Made by a program: the position numbers and the translations under genes. 64,000 bases of DNA from Bradyrhizobium sp. AUGA SZCCT0158. GTDB lineage: Bacteria > Pseudomonadota > Alphaproteobacteria > Rhizobiales > Xanthobacteraceae. Below the pieces are notes generated by a model, which saw nothing but the letters and a program-made list of their open reading frames with translations, had not been told where the DNA came from and made no database searches. Location of the stretch: NCBI RefSeq assembly GCF_018130065.1, contig NZ_JAFCME010000017.1:111792-175791 (forward strand), written 5' to 3'. The stretch's first letter is position 1; every line of letters begins with the position of its first letter. Positions 8,376-16,002 of the stretch are shown piece by piece.

Positions 8376-8981
8376 TTGTCCGACACATCTCAGCCTGTCG
8401 CTGCACCGCATTTTCCGCTCGCCGCCGTTCTGTGGCCGCATCCTGCAGATCGCTCCGGTCTGTTGCGCGGCGCGATCCTGGTTGCATTGGGAACCGCGTT
8501 GCTGACCCTGTCGGCAAAGGTCAATCTGCCTTTGCCCTACGTGCCGATGACGCTGCAGACGCTGGTCGTATTGATGATCGGGGCGGCCTATGGCTGGCGC
8601 CTCGGCAGCGCAACCATCGTGGCCTATCTCGCCGAAGGCGCGATCGGATTTCCGGTATTCGCGGGCCCCACCGGCGGTCTTGCGCCGTTGCTCGGTCCCA
8701 CGGCCGGATATCTCTACGGCTTCGTGGCGGCGGCCTTCGTCACGGGATGGCTGAGCGAGCGTGGCTGGGATCGGTCAGTACCCCTGCTTTTCGTCGCCAT
8801 GGGACTCGGCCACGTCATCATTCTTGCGGCCGGGTTTGCCTGGCTGGCATTTGGCATCAAGCTCGGCGTTGAAAAGGCGTGGCTGGTTGGAATAGCGCCG
8901 TTCGTCGCGGCGTCGCTGATCAAGAACGCGCTCGGCGCTACGCTCATGCCTTTGTTGCGGCGCCCATTCGACCGCCGCTGA
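8376..8981 (+). CDS. bioY: biotin transporter substrate-binding membrane protein
   Basis: The S-component of biotin uptake, an inner-membrane protein with six predicted helices. The 201 residues include the BioY hallmark LPLPYVPMTLQTLVVLMIGA and the Gly-rich GPTGGLAPLLGPTAGYLYGF. The start is a TTG at 8376 with GGGGAA about 5 nt upstream; no good ATG lies near. No ATPase (bioM) or BioN gene is adjacent, so it either works alone, as some rhizobial BioY proteins are reported to do, or uses shared ECF units. No BioR-type TTATNNATAA box was seen in the 55 nt upstream. Confidence 0.93.
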   Translation: MSDTSQPVAAPHFPLAAVLWPHPADRSGLLRGAILVALGTALLTLSAKVNLPLPYVPMTLQTLVVLMIGAAYGWRLGSATIVAYLAEGAIGFPVFAGPTGGLAPLLGPTAGYLYGFVAAAFVTGWLSERGWDRSVPLLFVAMGLGHVIILAAGFAWLAFGIKLGVEKAWLVGIAPFVAASLIKNALGATLMPLLRRPFDRR

Positions 8982-9097
8982 CCGATCCCGTTCGGACCCC
9001 GCAGCAATGCCCCTGATTTCCGCTGGCTGAAATAATTTGGCTGTGCTAGCGGGCGGAGGTGTGGCAGAACGCCGCAGGTCGAACGGGAATATACGTC

Positions 9098-10426
9098 ATG
9101 GCGGCAACGATTGCGGCTGACGCGCCGGTGCGCGCAGGCAAGGCCTGGTACAAAATCCTCTACGTCCAGGTGCTGATCGCCATCGTGCTCGGCGCGCTGG
9201 TCGGCTGGCTGTGGCCGACGCTCGCGACCAACGACTGGATCAAGGCGCTCGGCGACGGCTTCATCAAGCTGATCAAGATGGTGATCGCGCCGATCATCTT
9301 CTGCACAGTGGTGTCGGGCATCGCCCATATCCAGGACGCCAAGAAGGTCGGCCGCATCGGCATCAAGGCGCTGATCTATTTCGAAATCGTCTCGACCTTT
9401 GCGCTGGTGATCGGGGTGTTCGTCGGCAATCTGGTCAGGCCGGGCCACGGCTTCGGCGGCGCGATGGCTGACGCGGCCAAGGTCGCCGGTTTTGCCAAAC
9501 AGGCCGAGGCCCAGAAGTCCGTCGATTTCTTCCTGCACATCATTCCCGACACCGTCGTCGGCGCGTTCGCGCAGGGTGAAATCCTGCAGGTGCTGCTGTT
9601 TTCGATCCTGTTCGGCTTTTCGCTGATGGCGCTTGGCAAGCGGGGCCATACCATGCGTTCCTTCATCGACGACGCCGCGCACGCGGTGTTCGGCGTGATC
9701 GCAATCGTGATGCGGGCCGCGCCGATCGGCGCGTTCGGCGCCATGGCCTACACGATCGGCAAGTTCGGCACCGGCGCCATCGTGAACCTGATCGGGCTGA
9801 TCGCGACCTTCTATCTCACGGCGGCGCTGTTCGTCCTGGTCGTGCTCGGCACCATCGCGCGCATGGTCGGATTCTCGATTCTCAAGTTTCTGTCCTACAT
9901 CAAGGACGAACTCCTGATCGTGCTCGGCACCTCGTCGTCCGAAAGCGCGCTTCCGTCGCTGATGGAAAAGCTGGAGCGGCTCGGCTGTTCCAAGTCGGTC
10001 GTCGGCCTCGTGGTGCCGACCGGCTACTCGTTCAACCTCGACGGCACCAACATCTACATGACGCTGGCGACGCTGTTCATCGCGCAGGCGCTCGGTTTCG
10101 ATCTCACGATAGGCCAGCAGATTACTATCCTGCTGGTGGCGATGCTGACCTCGAAGGGCGCCTCGGGCATCACAGGTGCGGGCTTTATCACGCTGGCGGC
10201 GACGCTCGCCGTGGTCGATCCGCGGCTGGTGCCCGGCATGGCGATCGTGCTCGGCATCGACAAGTTCATGAGCGAGTGCCGCGCGCTGACCAACCTCTGC
10301 GGCAACGGCGTCGCCTGCGTCGTGGTGTCGTGGTGGGAGGGCGAACTCGATCAAGAGAAGCTGCACGCCAATCTCAACAGGCAGATCGATCCGACCGACA
10401 TGGAGACGGCGCTGACGACCGATTGA
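9098..10426 (+). CDS. dctA: C4-dicarboxylate/proton symporter
   Basis: DctA imports succinate, malate and fumarate, the main carbon supply of rhizobia in symbiosis and a common carbon source in free life. The 442-residue membrane protein starts MAATIAADAPVRAGKAWYKI and has the family signatures IAPIIFCTVVSGIAHI, LGTSSSESALPSLMEKLE (reentrant loop 1) and GYSFNLDGTNIYMTLATLFI (helix 7 Na+/H+ coupling motif). An upstream GTG at 9059 is in frame, but the chosen ATG gives the usual N-terminus. No dctBD pair is beside it and I saw no clear sigma-54 promoter. A bidirectional terminator at 10458-10492 ends the unit. Confidence 0.94.
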   Translation: MAATIAADAPVRAGKAWYKILYVQVLIAIVLGALVGWLWPTLATNDWIKALGDGFIKLIKMVIAPIIFCTVVSGIAHIQDAKKVGRIGIKALIYFEIVSTFALVIGVFVGNLVRPGHGFGGAMADAAKVAGFAKQAEAQKSVDFFLHIIPDTVVGAFAQGEILQVLLFSILFGFSLMALGKRGHTMRSFIDDAAHAVFGVIAIVMRAAPIGAFGAMAYTIGKFGTGAIVNLIGLIATFYLTAALFVLVVLGTIARMVGFSILKFLSYIKDELLIVLGTSSSESALPSLMEKLERLGCSKSVVGLVVPTGYSFNLDGTNIYMTLATLFIAQALGFDLTIGQQITILLVAMLTSKGASGITGAGFITLAATLAVVDPRLVPGMAIVLGIDKFMSECRALTNLCGNGVACVVVSWWEGELDQEKLHANLNRQIDPTDMETALTTD

Positions 10427-10457
10427 CGATCGCTTTTTTGAGGATCGCGTTGTTGCA

Positions 10458-10492
10458 ACAAAAAACCGCCCGGTGTTGCCGGGCGGTTTTTC
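10458..10492. terminator. bidirectional Rho-independent terminator between dctA and rne
   Basis: AAAAAACCGCCCGG (10460-10473) pairs with CCGGGCGGTTTTT (10479-10491) around a short TGTTG-type loop, with a U-run on either strand. The two genes converge here: dctA ends at 10426 and rne at 10513. Confidence 0.9.
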
Positions 10493-10512
10493 CGTTTGAA
10501 TTCAGGTCGTCC

Positions 10513-13500
10513 TTACTCGCCGCTGCCGAAACGCCGTGACCACCAGCCGGCCTTGCGCGGCGCGGCTTCGCTGGCCGCGGCAGGCGCGGGTTCAACAGGC
10601 GCGGGAGCAGGGGCCGTTGCCGCCGGCTCCGCCTCGCTATGGCTGACGGCCGGTGCGGGCTCGGACGGGGCGCTGGTCAGGAACGAGACTTTTTCGCGCA
10701 CGGTCGAACGCCGCCGCGCGGCGGCCCGGTCGGCCTCCTGTGCGGTTTCCTCGGGCGTCGGCGTCGGCGCGCTGCTGACGGTTTCGGGCGAGGCGTGTTC
10801 GGCGGGCTGCCACTGCGGTTGCGGCGGCTGCGAAACGGGCTCGGGTTCGACCAATGTCGGCGCCGGCTCGGCCGAGGGGCCGTCGAAATCGGCAACCGCG
10901 CTGGCGACTTCCGAAACCGGGGTCGGTCCGAGTTCGTCCGAGATCGATCCGGCGAGACCATCTTCCGGTCCGCTGCCACGCCGGCGGCGTCCACCGCGAC
11001 GTCCGCGACGGCGCGGGCGGCGCTCGCCGTTTGGTCCCTGTTCGCCGCGCGCAACGGCACCCTGTTCGTCGCCCTCGTCGTCGTCGGCTTCGCCGTCGTC
11101 GGCAACCGTGACCGCGCCATCAGCGCTTTCGGGTGCAACGCGCAGGGCGTCATTGTCGTCGCGCGGGGCTGCCCCTTCACGCGGCTCGCCACGGCCGCGG
11201 CGGCGCCGGCGGCGCTTGCGGCGGTGGCCGTCGGCTTCGCTTTCACCGGCGACTTCTTCGCCGCCGGCGGCTTCCTCGGTCAGGCCTTCGGTCTCTTCGG
11301 TCTCGACTTCACCTTCGATGTCGAACGGCTCTTCGTCGTCATAGGCTTCCTCGACTTGGGACGGGAACGCCGCGGCCTGCGCCGCCAGCAAGGCCTTGGC
11401 GGCTTCCAGCGTGTGCACCTGTTCGCCGCGATCGATGATGAACGATTGCTGGCCGGCCACCGTGGGATCGGCAACGATCGCAAGCGTGACCTTGAAGGCG
11501 TTTTCGAGATCGCGCAGATGTCCGCGCTTGTGGTTGAGGACGTAGAGCGCGACGTCGGTGCGGGTGCGCACCACCAGATTGTGGGTCGCGCCCTTCATCA
11601 GAATTTCTTCGATGCCGCGCAGCAATTGCAGCGCCACCGACGACACCGAGCGGACATGGCCGCTGCCGCCGCAATGCGCGCAGGGCTCGGTCGAACTCTC
11701 CAGCACGCTGGCGCGGATGCGCTGGCGCGACATTTCCAACAGGCCGAAATGCGAGATGCGGCCGACCTGGATGCGGGCGCGGTCCTGCCGCAGGCAGTCG
11801 CTCAGCTTGCGCTCGACCGCGCGGTTGTTGCGCTTCTCGTCCATGTCGATGAAGTCGATGACGATCAGGCCGGCAAGATCGCGCAGACGCAGCTGCCGCG
11901 CGACTTCCTCTGAGGCTTCGAGGTTGGTCTTGAGCGCGGTGTCCTCGATGTGGTGCTCGCGGGTCGATCGGCCGGAGTTGACGTCGATCGAGACCAAAGC
12001 TTCGGTCTGGTTGATGACGATGTAGCCGCCCGAGCGCAATTGCACCGTCGGCGAGAACATCGCATCGAGCTGGCTCTCGACGCCCATCCTTGAGAACAGC
12101 GGCTGGCCGTCGCGATATTGCCGGACCGCCCGCACGTTCGAGGGCATCAGCATCTTCATGAAGTCGCGGGCTTCATCGTAGCCGGCCTGGCCGGCGACCT
12201 GGATTTCGTCGATTTCCTTGTTGTAGAGGTCGCGCAGCGAGCGCTTGATCAGCGAGCCTTCCTCGTAGACCAGCGTCGGGGCCTGCGACTTCAGCGTCAT
12301 GTCGCGCACGGTTTCCCACATGCGGATCAGATATTCGAAGTCGCGCTTGATTTCGGGCTTGGTGCGCGAGGCGCCGGCGGTGCGCAGGATGATGCCCATG
12401 CCCTCGGGCACGTCGAGATCCTGCACCACTTCCTTGAGCCGCGAACGGTCCTGGGCCGAGGTGATCTTGCGGCTGATGCCGCCGCCGCGGGCGGTGTTGG
12501 GCATCAGCACGGCGTAACGGCCGGCCAATGACAGATAGGTGGTCAGCGCCGCGCCCTTGTTGCCGCGCTCTTCCTTGACGACCTGCACCAGCATGACCTG
12601 GCGGCGCTTGATGACTTCCTGGATCTTGTACTGGCGGCGCGGACGGAAGGCGCGCTCCGGCACTTCCTCGAGCACATCGTCGCCACCGACGGATTCGACG
12701 ACTTCCTCTTCGGCATCGTCGCCATCGTCTTCATCATCGTCGTCTTGCTCGTCGCCTTCCGGCGCGGGGGCACGATCCTCGTGGGAGGCGGCGGCGTATT
12801 CCTCGCCGGCATACTCGGCGCGCGGCGCGTCATCGGCATGGGCGGCGTTTTCGAGCGCGTGTTCGTCGCCGTGCCGTGCATCATGCGCCGGCTCGTCGTG
12901 ATGCGCATGAACCTCGTGGCTTTCGGCGCTGGCCGTTACCTCTGCCGGCGCGGCGACGGCCTCAACCGGTGCCGCATCGGATTGGAATGAAGCTACCGGG
13001 GCTTCGGCCGCGGCATGATCAGGGGTGTTATCCTGGACGTGTTCTTGGACGCGATCTTGGGCGTGCTCTTGGACGTGGTCTTCCTGGGGGCGACCCTGTT
13101 CATGCGAATGATCGTCGTGATCATGCGCAACATACCCATGATCGTGGCCGTGGTCGGCTGTATCGGCGGGATGGTGATCGCCATCATGGGCGCGGGCTTC
13201 GTCGGGGTGTGCGCCTTCATGCAAGCGCTGCGCCTCGCCCTCATAGGGCTGGGCGGCCTGCGCCGGATCGATCGCGGCGTTGTCGACGACGTCACTCTGG
13301 ACCCGTTCGCCATGGCCGCGGCGGCGGGCGTTGCGGTGGCGCGAACGGCCGCGGTGACGGTTGGAGGAGCGGTTCTCGCTCTCTTCCTCGGCCTCGCGAT
13401 GGGCGCGTTCGTCGGCCTCGATCAGCGCCTGCCGGTCGGCGACCGGGATCTGGTAATAGTCGGGATGGATTTCGCTGAAGGCCAGGAAGCCGTGGCGGTT

Positions 13501-13689
13501 GCCGCCATATTCGATGAAGGCCGCCTGCAGTGACGGCTCTACGCGCGTGACCTTGGCGAGGTAGATATTGCCGCGCAGTTGTTTGCGCTGGGCGGTCTCG
13601 AAATCAAATTCTTCGACGCGATTGCCGCGGACCACGACGACCCGGGTCTCTTCCGGGTGGGTGGCATCGATCAACATCTTGTTGGGCAT
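10513..13689 (-). CDS. rne: ribonuclease E with large His/Asp-rich insertion in the S1 domain
   Basis: RNase E starts most mRNA decay and processes rRNA and tRNA. The 1058-residue protein starts MPNKMLIDATHPEETRVVVV (ATG at 13687-13689). The S1 RNA-binding domain (about residues 36-390) is split by roughly 255 extra residues (about 95-350): first Arg-rich, then with 24 His between 157 and 284, then strongly acidic. The catalytic DNase I-like part shows SIDVNSGRST and VIDFIDMDE (the two metal-binding Asp) and the zinc-link CAHCGGSGHV. The C-terminal third is acidic/Arg-rich, disordered scaffold sequence for degradosome partners, ending GWWSRRFGSGE. Split S1 domains are known in alphaproteobacterial RNase E; the degree of His enrichment here is notable. 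Confidence 0.95.
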   Translation of the reverse strand: MPNKMLIDATHPEETRVVVVRGNRVEEFDFETAQRKQLRGNIYLAKVTRVEPSLQAAFIEYGGNRHGFLAFSEIHPDYYQIPVADRQALIEADERAHREAEEESENRSSNRHRGRSRHRNARRRGHGERVQSDVVDNAAIDPAQAAQPYEGEAQRLHEGAHPDEARAHDGDHHPADTADHGHDHGYVAHDHDDHSHEQGRPQEDHVQEHAQDRVQEHVQDNTPDHAAAEAPVASFQSDAAPVEAVAAPAEVTASAESHEVHAHHDEPAHDARHGDEHALENAAHADDAPRAEYAGEEYAAASHEDRAPAPEGDEQDDDDEDDGDDAEEEVVESVGGDDVLEEVPERAFRPRRQYKIQEVIKRRQVMLVQVVKEERGNKGAALTTYLSLAGRYAVLMPNTARGGGISRKITSAQDRSRLKEVVQDLDVPEGMGIILRTAGASRTKPEIKRDFEYLIRMWETVRDMTLKSQAPTLVYEEGSLIKRSLRDLYNKEIDEIQVAGQAGYDEARDFMKMLMPSNVRAVRQYRDGQPLFSRMGVESQLDAMFSPTVQLRSGGYIVINQTEALVSIDVNSGRSTREHHIEDTALKTNLEASEEVARQLRLRDLAGLIVIDFIDMDEKRNNRAVERKLSDCLRQDRARIQVGRISHFGLLEMSRQRIRASVLESSTEPCAHCGGSGHVRSVSSVALQLLRGIEEILMKGATHNLVVRTRTDVALYVLNHKRGHLRDLENAFKVTLAIVADPTVAGQQSFIIDRGEQVHTLEAAKALLAAQAAAFPSQVEEAYDDEEPFDIEGEVETEETEGLTEEAAGGEEVAGESEADGHRRKRRRRRRGRGEPREGAAPRDDNDALRVAPESADGAVTVADDGEADDDEGDEQGAVARGEQGPNGERRPRRRGRRGGRRRRGSGPEDGLAGSISDELGPTPVSEVASAVADFDGPSAEPAPTLVEPEPVSQPPQPQWQPAEHASPETVSSAPTPTPEETAQEADRAAARRRSTVREKVSFLTSAPSEPAPAVSHSEAEPAATAPAPAPVEPAPAAASEAAPRKAGWWSRRFGSGE

Positions 13690-14296
13690 TTTGGAGCTCT
13701 TGACGGCGGCGGGCGCGGTGCATGGCGCGCGCATATTGCGCGGCCCGGTGACGCGACGGTCCACCTGATTCGGGGGTGAGGGGAAGGCCAAAACGCAAAC
13801 CTTGGCGCCGCGCCGAACGGGGAGCCACCGGAACAAAACGACGTGCGAAGCTTTCGCTTCGCGTCGGCGCGATCGTTCGGTGGATCCTGGTCGGCAACAC
13901 AGTCTGGCGCATCAAGCGTCGGCCCGTCTGAACATGTTGGCGGCAAAATTGACCGCCGTGTCTATCGCTGAAGGCCCGGCGCGGCGCATTCGCGCTCGCC
14001 GGCCATCGCATATCGGACCATTTTGGGGTCCAGATAATCAGTTCTGCCGTGTCTCAAACCGTCCCTGGAGCAAGATAGTACCTTGCAAGTTAGTACCTGG
14101 GATCGGACGCCGCTCGGGCTCGAAACCGCCTCTCCGTGTCAGCCGCGCGCAGCGCTGGCTGGTGGAGGGATCGGGAAAGACGCAGGTCCCTTCGACTTGG
14201 AAGGTTCCGGCGCTGCACCGGGAGGCTGAACGCGACACAACCGGGAGTATTAGCCGTCAGCACCTCGTACATACGTGGATTGCCCGCCGGGTGCAA

Positions 14297-14338
14297 GGGA
14301 GCGTCAGGGAGCGTCAAGGCAGCGTCAAGGCAGCGTCG
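14297..14338. repeat. short tandem repeat, four units of 10-11 bp
   Basis: The units read GGGAGCGTCA, GGGAGCGTCAA, GGCAGCGTCAA and GGCAGCGTCG. They lie about 40 nt before the CtrA-type box of the amidase gene, in non-coding DNA. Confidence 0.7.
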
Positions 14339-14376
14339 CAGCACGGCAACACTCATCCCTTTTCGCTTTTCGACCC

Positions 14377-14392
14377 TTAAGCTTCGATTAAC
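14377..14392 (+). promoter_or_regulatory. CtrA-type box TTAA-N7-TTAAC before the amidase gene
   Basis: The sequence TTAAGCTTCGATTAAC matches the full CtrA consensus TTAA-N7-TTAAC of alphaproteobacteria. It lies about 50 nt before the amidase start at 14441, where a box overlapping the -35 region would be expected. Regulation of a cell-separation amidase by the cell-cycle regulator CtrA would make sense but is inferred. Confidence 0.6.
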
Positions 14393-14440
14393 CCTGTGGT
14401 TCTAATGCGGTAAGAGGGCTGCCTTGGAGGCGTCGAATCG

Positions 14441-15745
14441 TTGGCTAACCGCGCAAATCACCGGGTTTTGCTGGGGTGCGGCCTGTTGTGCGCCGCAGCA
14501 TTGGCGTGTGCCAATTTCATCACCCCGAGCGCTGCGCAGGGGCCTTCGCCTGGACCCGCTGCGGCAAGCGCCTCGAATTTTCCGGTGGCCTCCGATGCAA
14601 GGCTGGCCGGCGACAGCAAACAAACCCGCTTCGTCCTCGATCTCGACAGGCCGATCCAGTTTCGCGCCTTTGCGCTGGCCGATCCCTATCGCGTGGTCGT
14701 CGATATTCCCCAGGTCAGCTTCAAGCTGGCCGCGGGCACCGGCAGCACGGGGCGCGGGCTGGTCAAGGCGTTCCGCTATGGCCTCGTCATGCCGGGCGGT
14801 TCGCGAATCGTGTTTGACCTGACGGGACCGGCCAAGGTCGCCAAATCCTATGTGCTGGAAGCGGCCAACGACCAGCCGCCGCGGCTGGTGCTGGAGCTGG
14901 AAGAGGTGGACCGGACCGCCTTCGTGCAATTGCTGGCGCCCGAGAATCGCCCCGAACTGAGGCCGGCGATTGCTTCCGCCAATGCCGCGGTCGGTCCGGA
15001 CGATGCGCCGGCGGCGGCAAAGCCCGCGCAGGCGCAGGATACCCGACCCCTGATCGTGATCGATCCCGGCCATGGCGGCATCGACAACGGCACCCAGGCC
15101 GGCGGCGAGATGGAAAAGAATCTGGTGCTGGGATTTGGCCTCGCGCTGCGCGATCGCATCGAGAAATCAGGCAAATACCGCGTCGTCATGACCCGTACGG
15201 ACGATACGTTCATTCCACTGAACGACCGCGTGAAGGTCGCGCGCACCCAGTCGGCCGCACTGTTCGTCTCGATCCATGCCGACGCCCTGCCGCGCCGGGA
15301 GGGCGATGCCCACGGCGCCACCATCTACACCTTGTCCGACAAGGCCTCCGACGCTGAAGCCGAGCGGCTGGCCGAGGCCGAGAACAAGTCGGACGCCATT
15401 GGCGGCGTCAATCTCACCGACGAGCCGACCGAAGTCGCCGACATCCTGATCGACCTCGCGCAGCGCGAGACCCGAACGTTTTCAAACCGGTTCGCCCGCA
15501 TCTTGATGGGCGAGATGAAGACCACGGTGCGGATGCACAAGCACCCGTTGAAATCCGCCGGCTTCCGCGTCTTGAAGGCGCCGGACGTGCCCTCGGTGCT
15601 GGTCGAACTCGGCTATGTCTCGAACAAGGGCGACCTCGAGCTCCTGATGTCGGAGAACTGGCGGAACAAGACCGTCGGATCGATGGCGCAGGCGATTGAT
15701 GCATTTTTCGCCAAACGGCTGGCAACCGCCGGACCCGGCAAATGA
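14441..15745 (+). CDS. N-acetylmuramoyl-L-alanine amidase, AmiC type
   Basis: A periplasmic zinc amidase that cuts the bond between MurNAc and the stem peptide to split septal peptidoglycan. The 434 residues have a signal peptide (about 1-33, ending SAAQG), an AMIN domain (about 47-155, which targets AmiC to the septum) and an Amidase_3 domain with VIDPGHGGIDNGT (zinc His211), GGEMEKNLVL (Glu ligand), SIHADA (His ligand) and LVELGYVSN (catalytic Glu). The start is TTG at 14441 with GGAGG 11 nt upstream. A CtrA-type box precedes it. PBP1A follows on the same strand after 257 nt, so the pair joins septal cutting and wall synthesis. Confidence 0.92.
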   Translation: MANRANHRVLLGCGLLCAAALACANFITPSAAQGPSPGPAAASASNFPVASDARLAGDSKQTRFVLDLDRPIQFRAFALADPYRVVVDIPQVSFKLAAGTGSTGRGLVKAFRYGLVMPGGSRIVFDLTGPAKVAKSYVLEAANDQPPRLVLELEEVDRTAFVQLLAPENRPELRPAIASANAAVGPDDAPAAAKPAQAQDTRPLIVIDPGHGGIDNGTQAGGEMEKNLVLGFGLALRDRIEKSGKYRVVMTRTDDTFIPLNDRVKVARTQSAALFVSIHADALPRREGDAHGATIYTLSDKASDAEAERLAEAENKSDAIGGVNLTDEPTEVADILIDLAQRETRTFSNRFARILMGEMKTTVRMHKHPLKSAGFRVLKAPDVPSVLVELGYVSNKGDLELLMSENWRNKTVGSMAQAIDAFFAKRLATAGPGK

Positions 15746-16002
15746 AAAGCCGTATGAAAATGCTGATTAAATGCACGCGATGCTGTGAAGGAAGCCCTAG
15801 TTTGGCCACAGCGGCAGCGGTATAGAAAACTACCGCAGGGTCTTCGGAATCGGCCATTATTGTCCGTCGGCCCCTTTATTGTTGGTACGCGCAACGACGG
15901 GTCCGTCGGGCGAGGGCTTGAGCGCTTCGATTTGCGCTTGGATTTTGATGGCAAGGCAGACGCCGCAAGTCACGGCGCAAGGGTTGGAACGGAACTTCGA
16001 TC

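Larger units (their letters stand above)
13690..14440. promoter_or_regulatory. 751-nt divergent control region between rne and the amidase gene
   Basis: No convincing gene is seen; the open frames here have poor codon use and no ribosome sites. The region should hold the rne promoter and its 5' leader (minus strand) and the amidase promoter (plus strand). Visible structures are a hairpin GCGAAGC TTTC GCTTCGC near 13845-13862, which would lie in the rne leader, a doubled TAGTACCT near 14076-14098, a tandem array of 10-11 bp units at 14297-14338, and a CtrA-type box at 14377-14392. E. coli RNase E controls its own mRNA through its leader; whether this leader does so is unknown. Confidence 0.5.

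Noticed and set aside
8714..10366. 550-residue open frame opposite bioY and dctA
   Set aside because: It is antisense to two well-supported genes, is full of Arg, His, Asp and Gln runs typical of GC-rich shadow frames, and has no domain or ribosome site.
10639..11913. 424-residue open frame opposite rne
   Set aside because: It mirrors the acidic/Arg repeats of the RNase E tail; such long antisense frames are expected with that composition.
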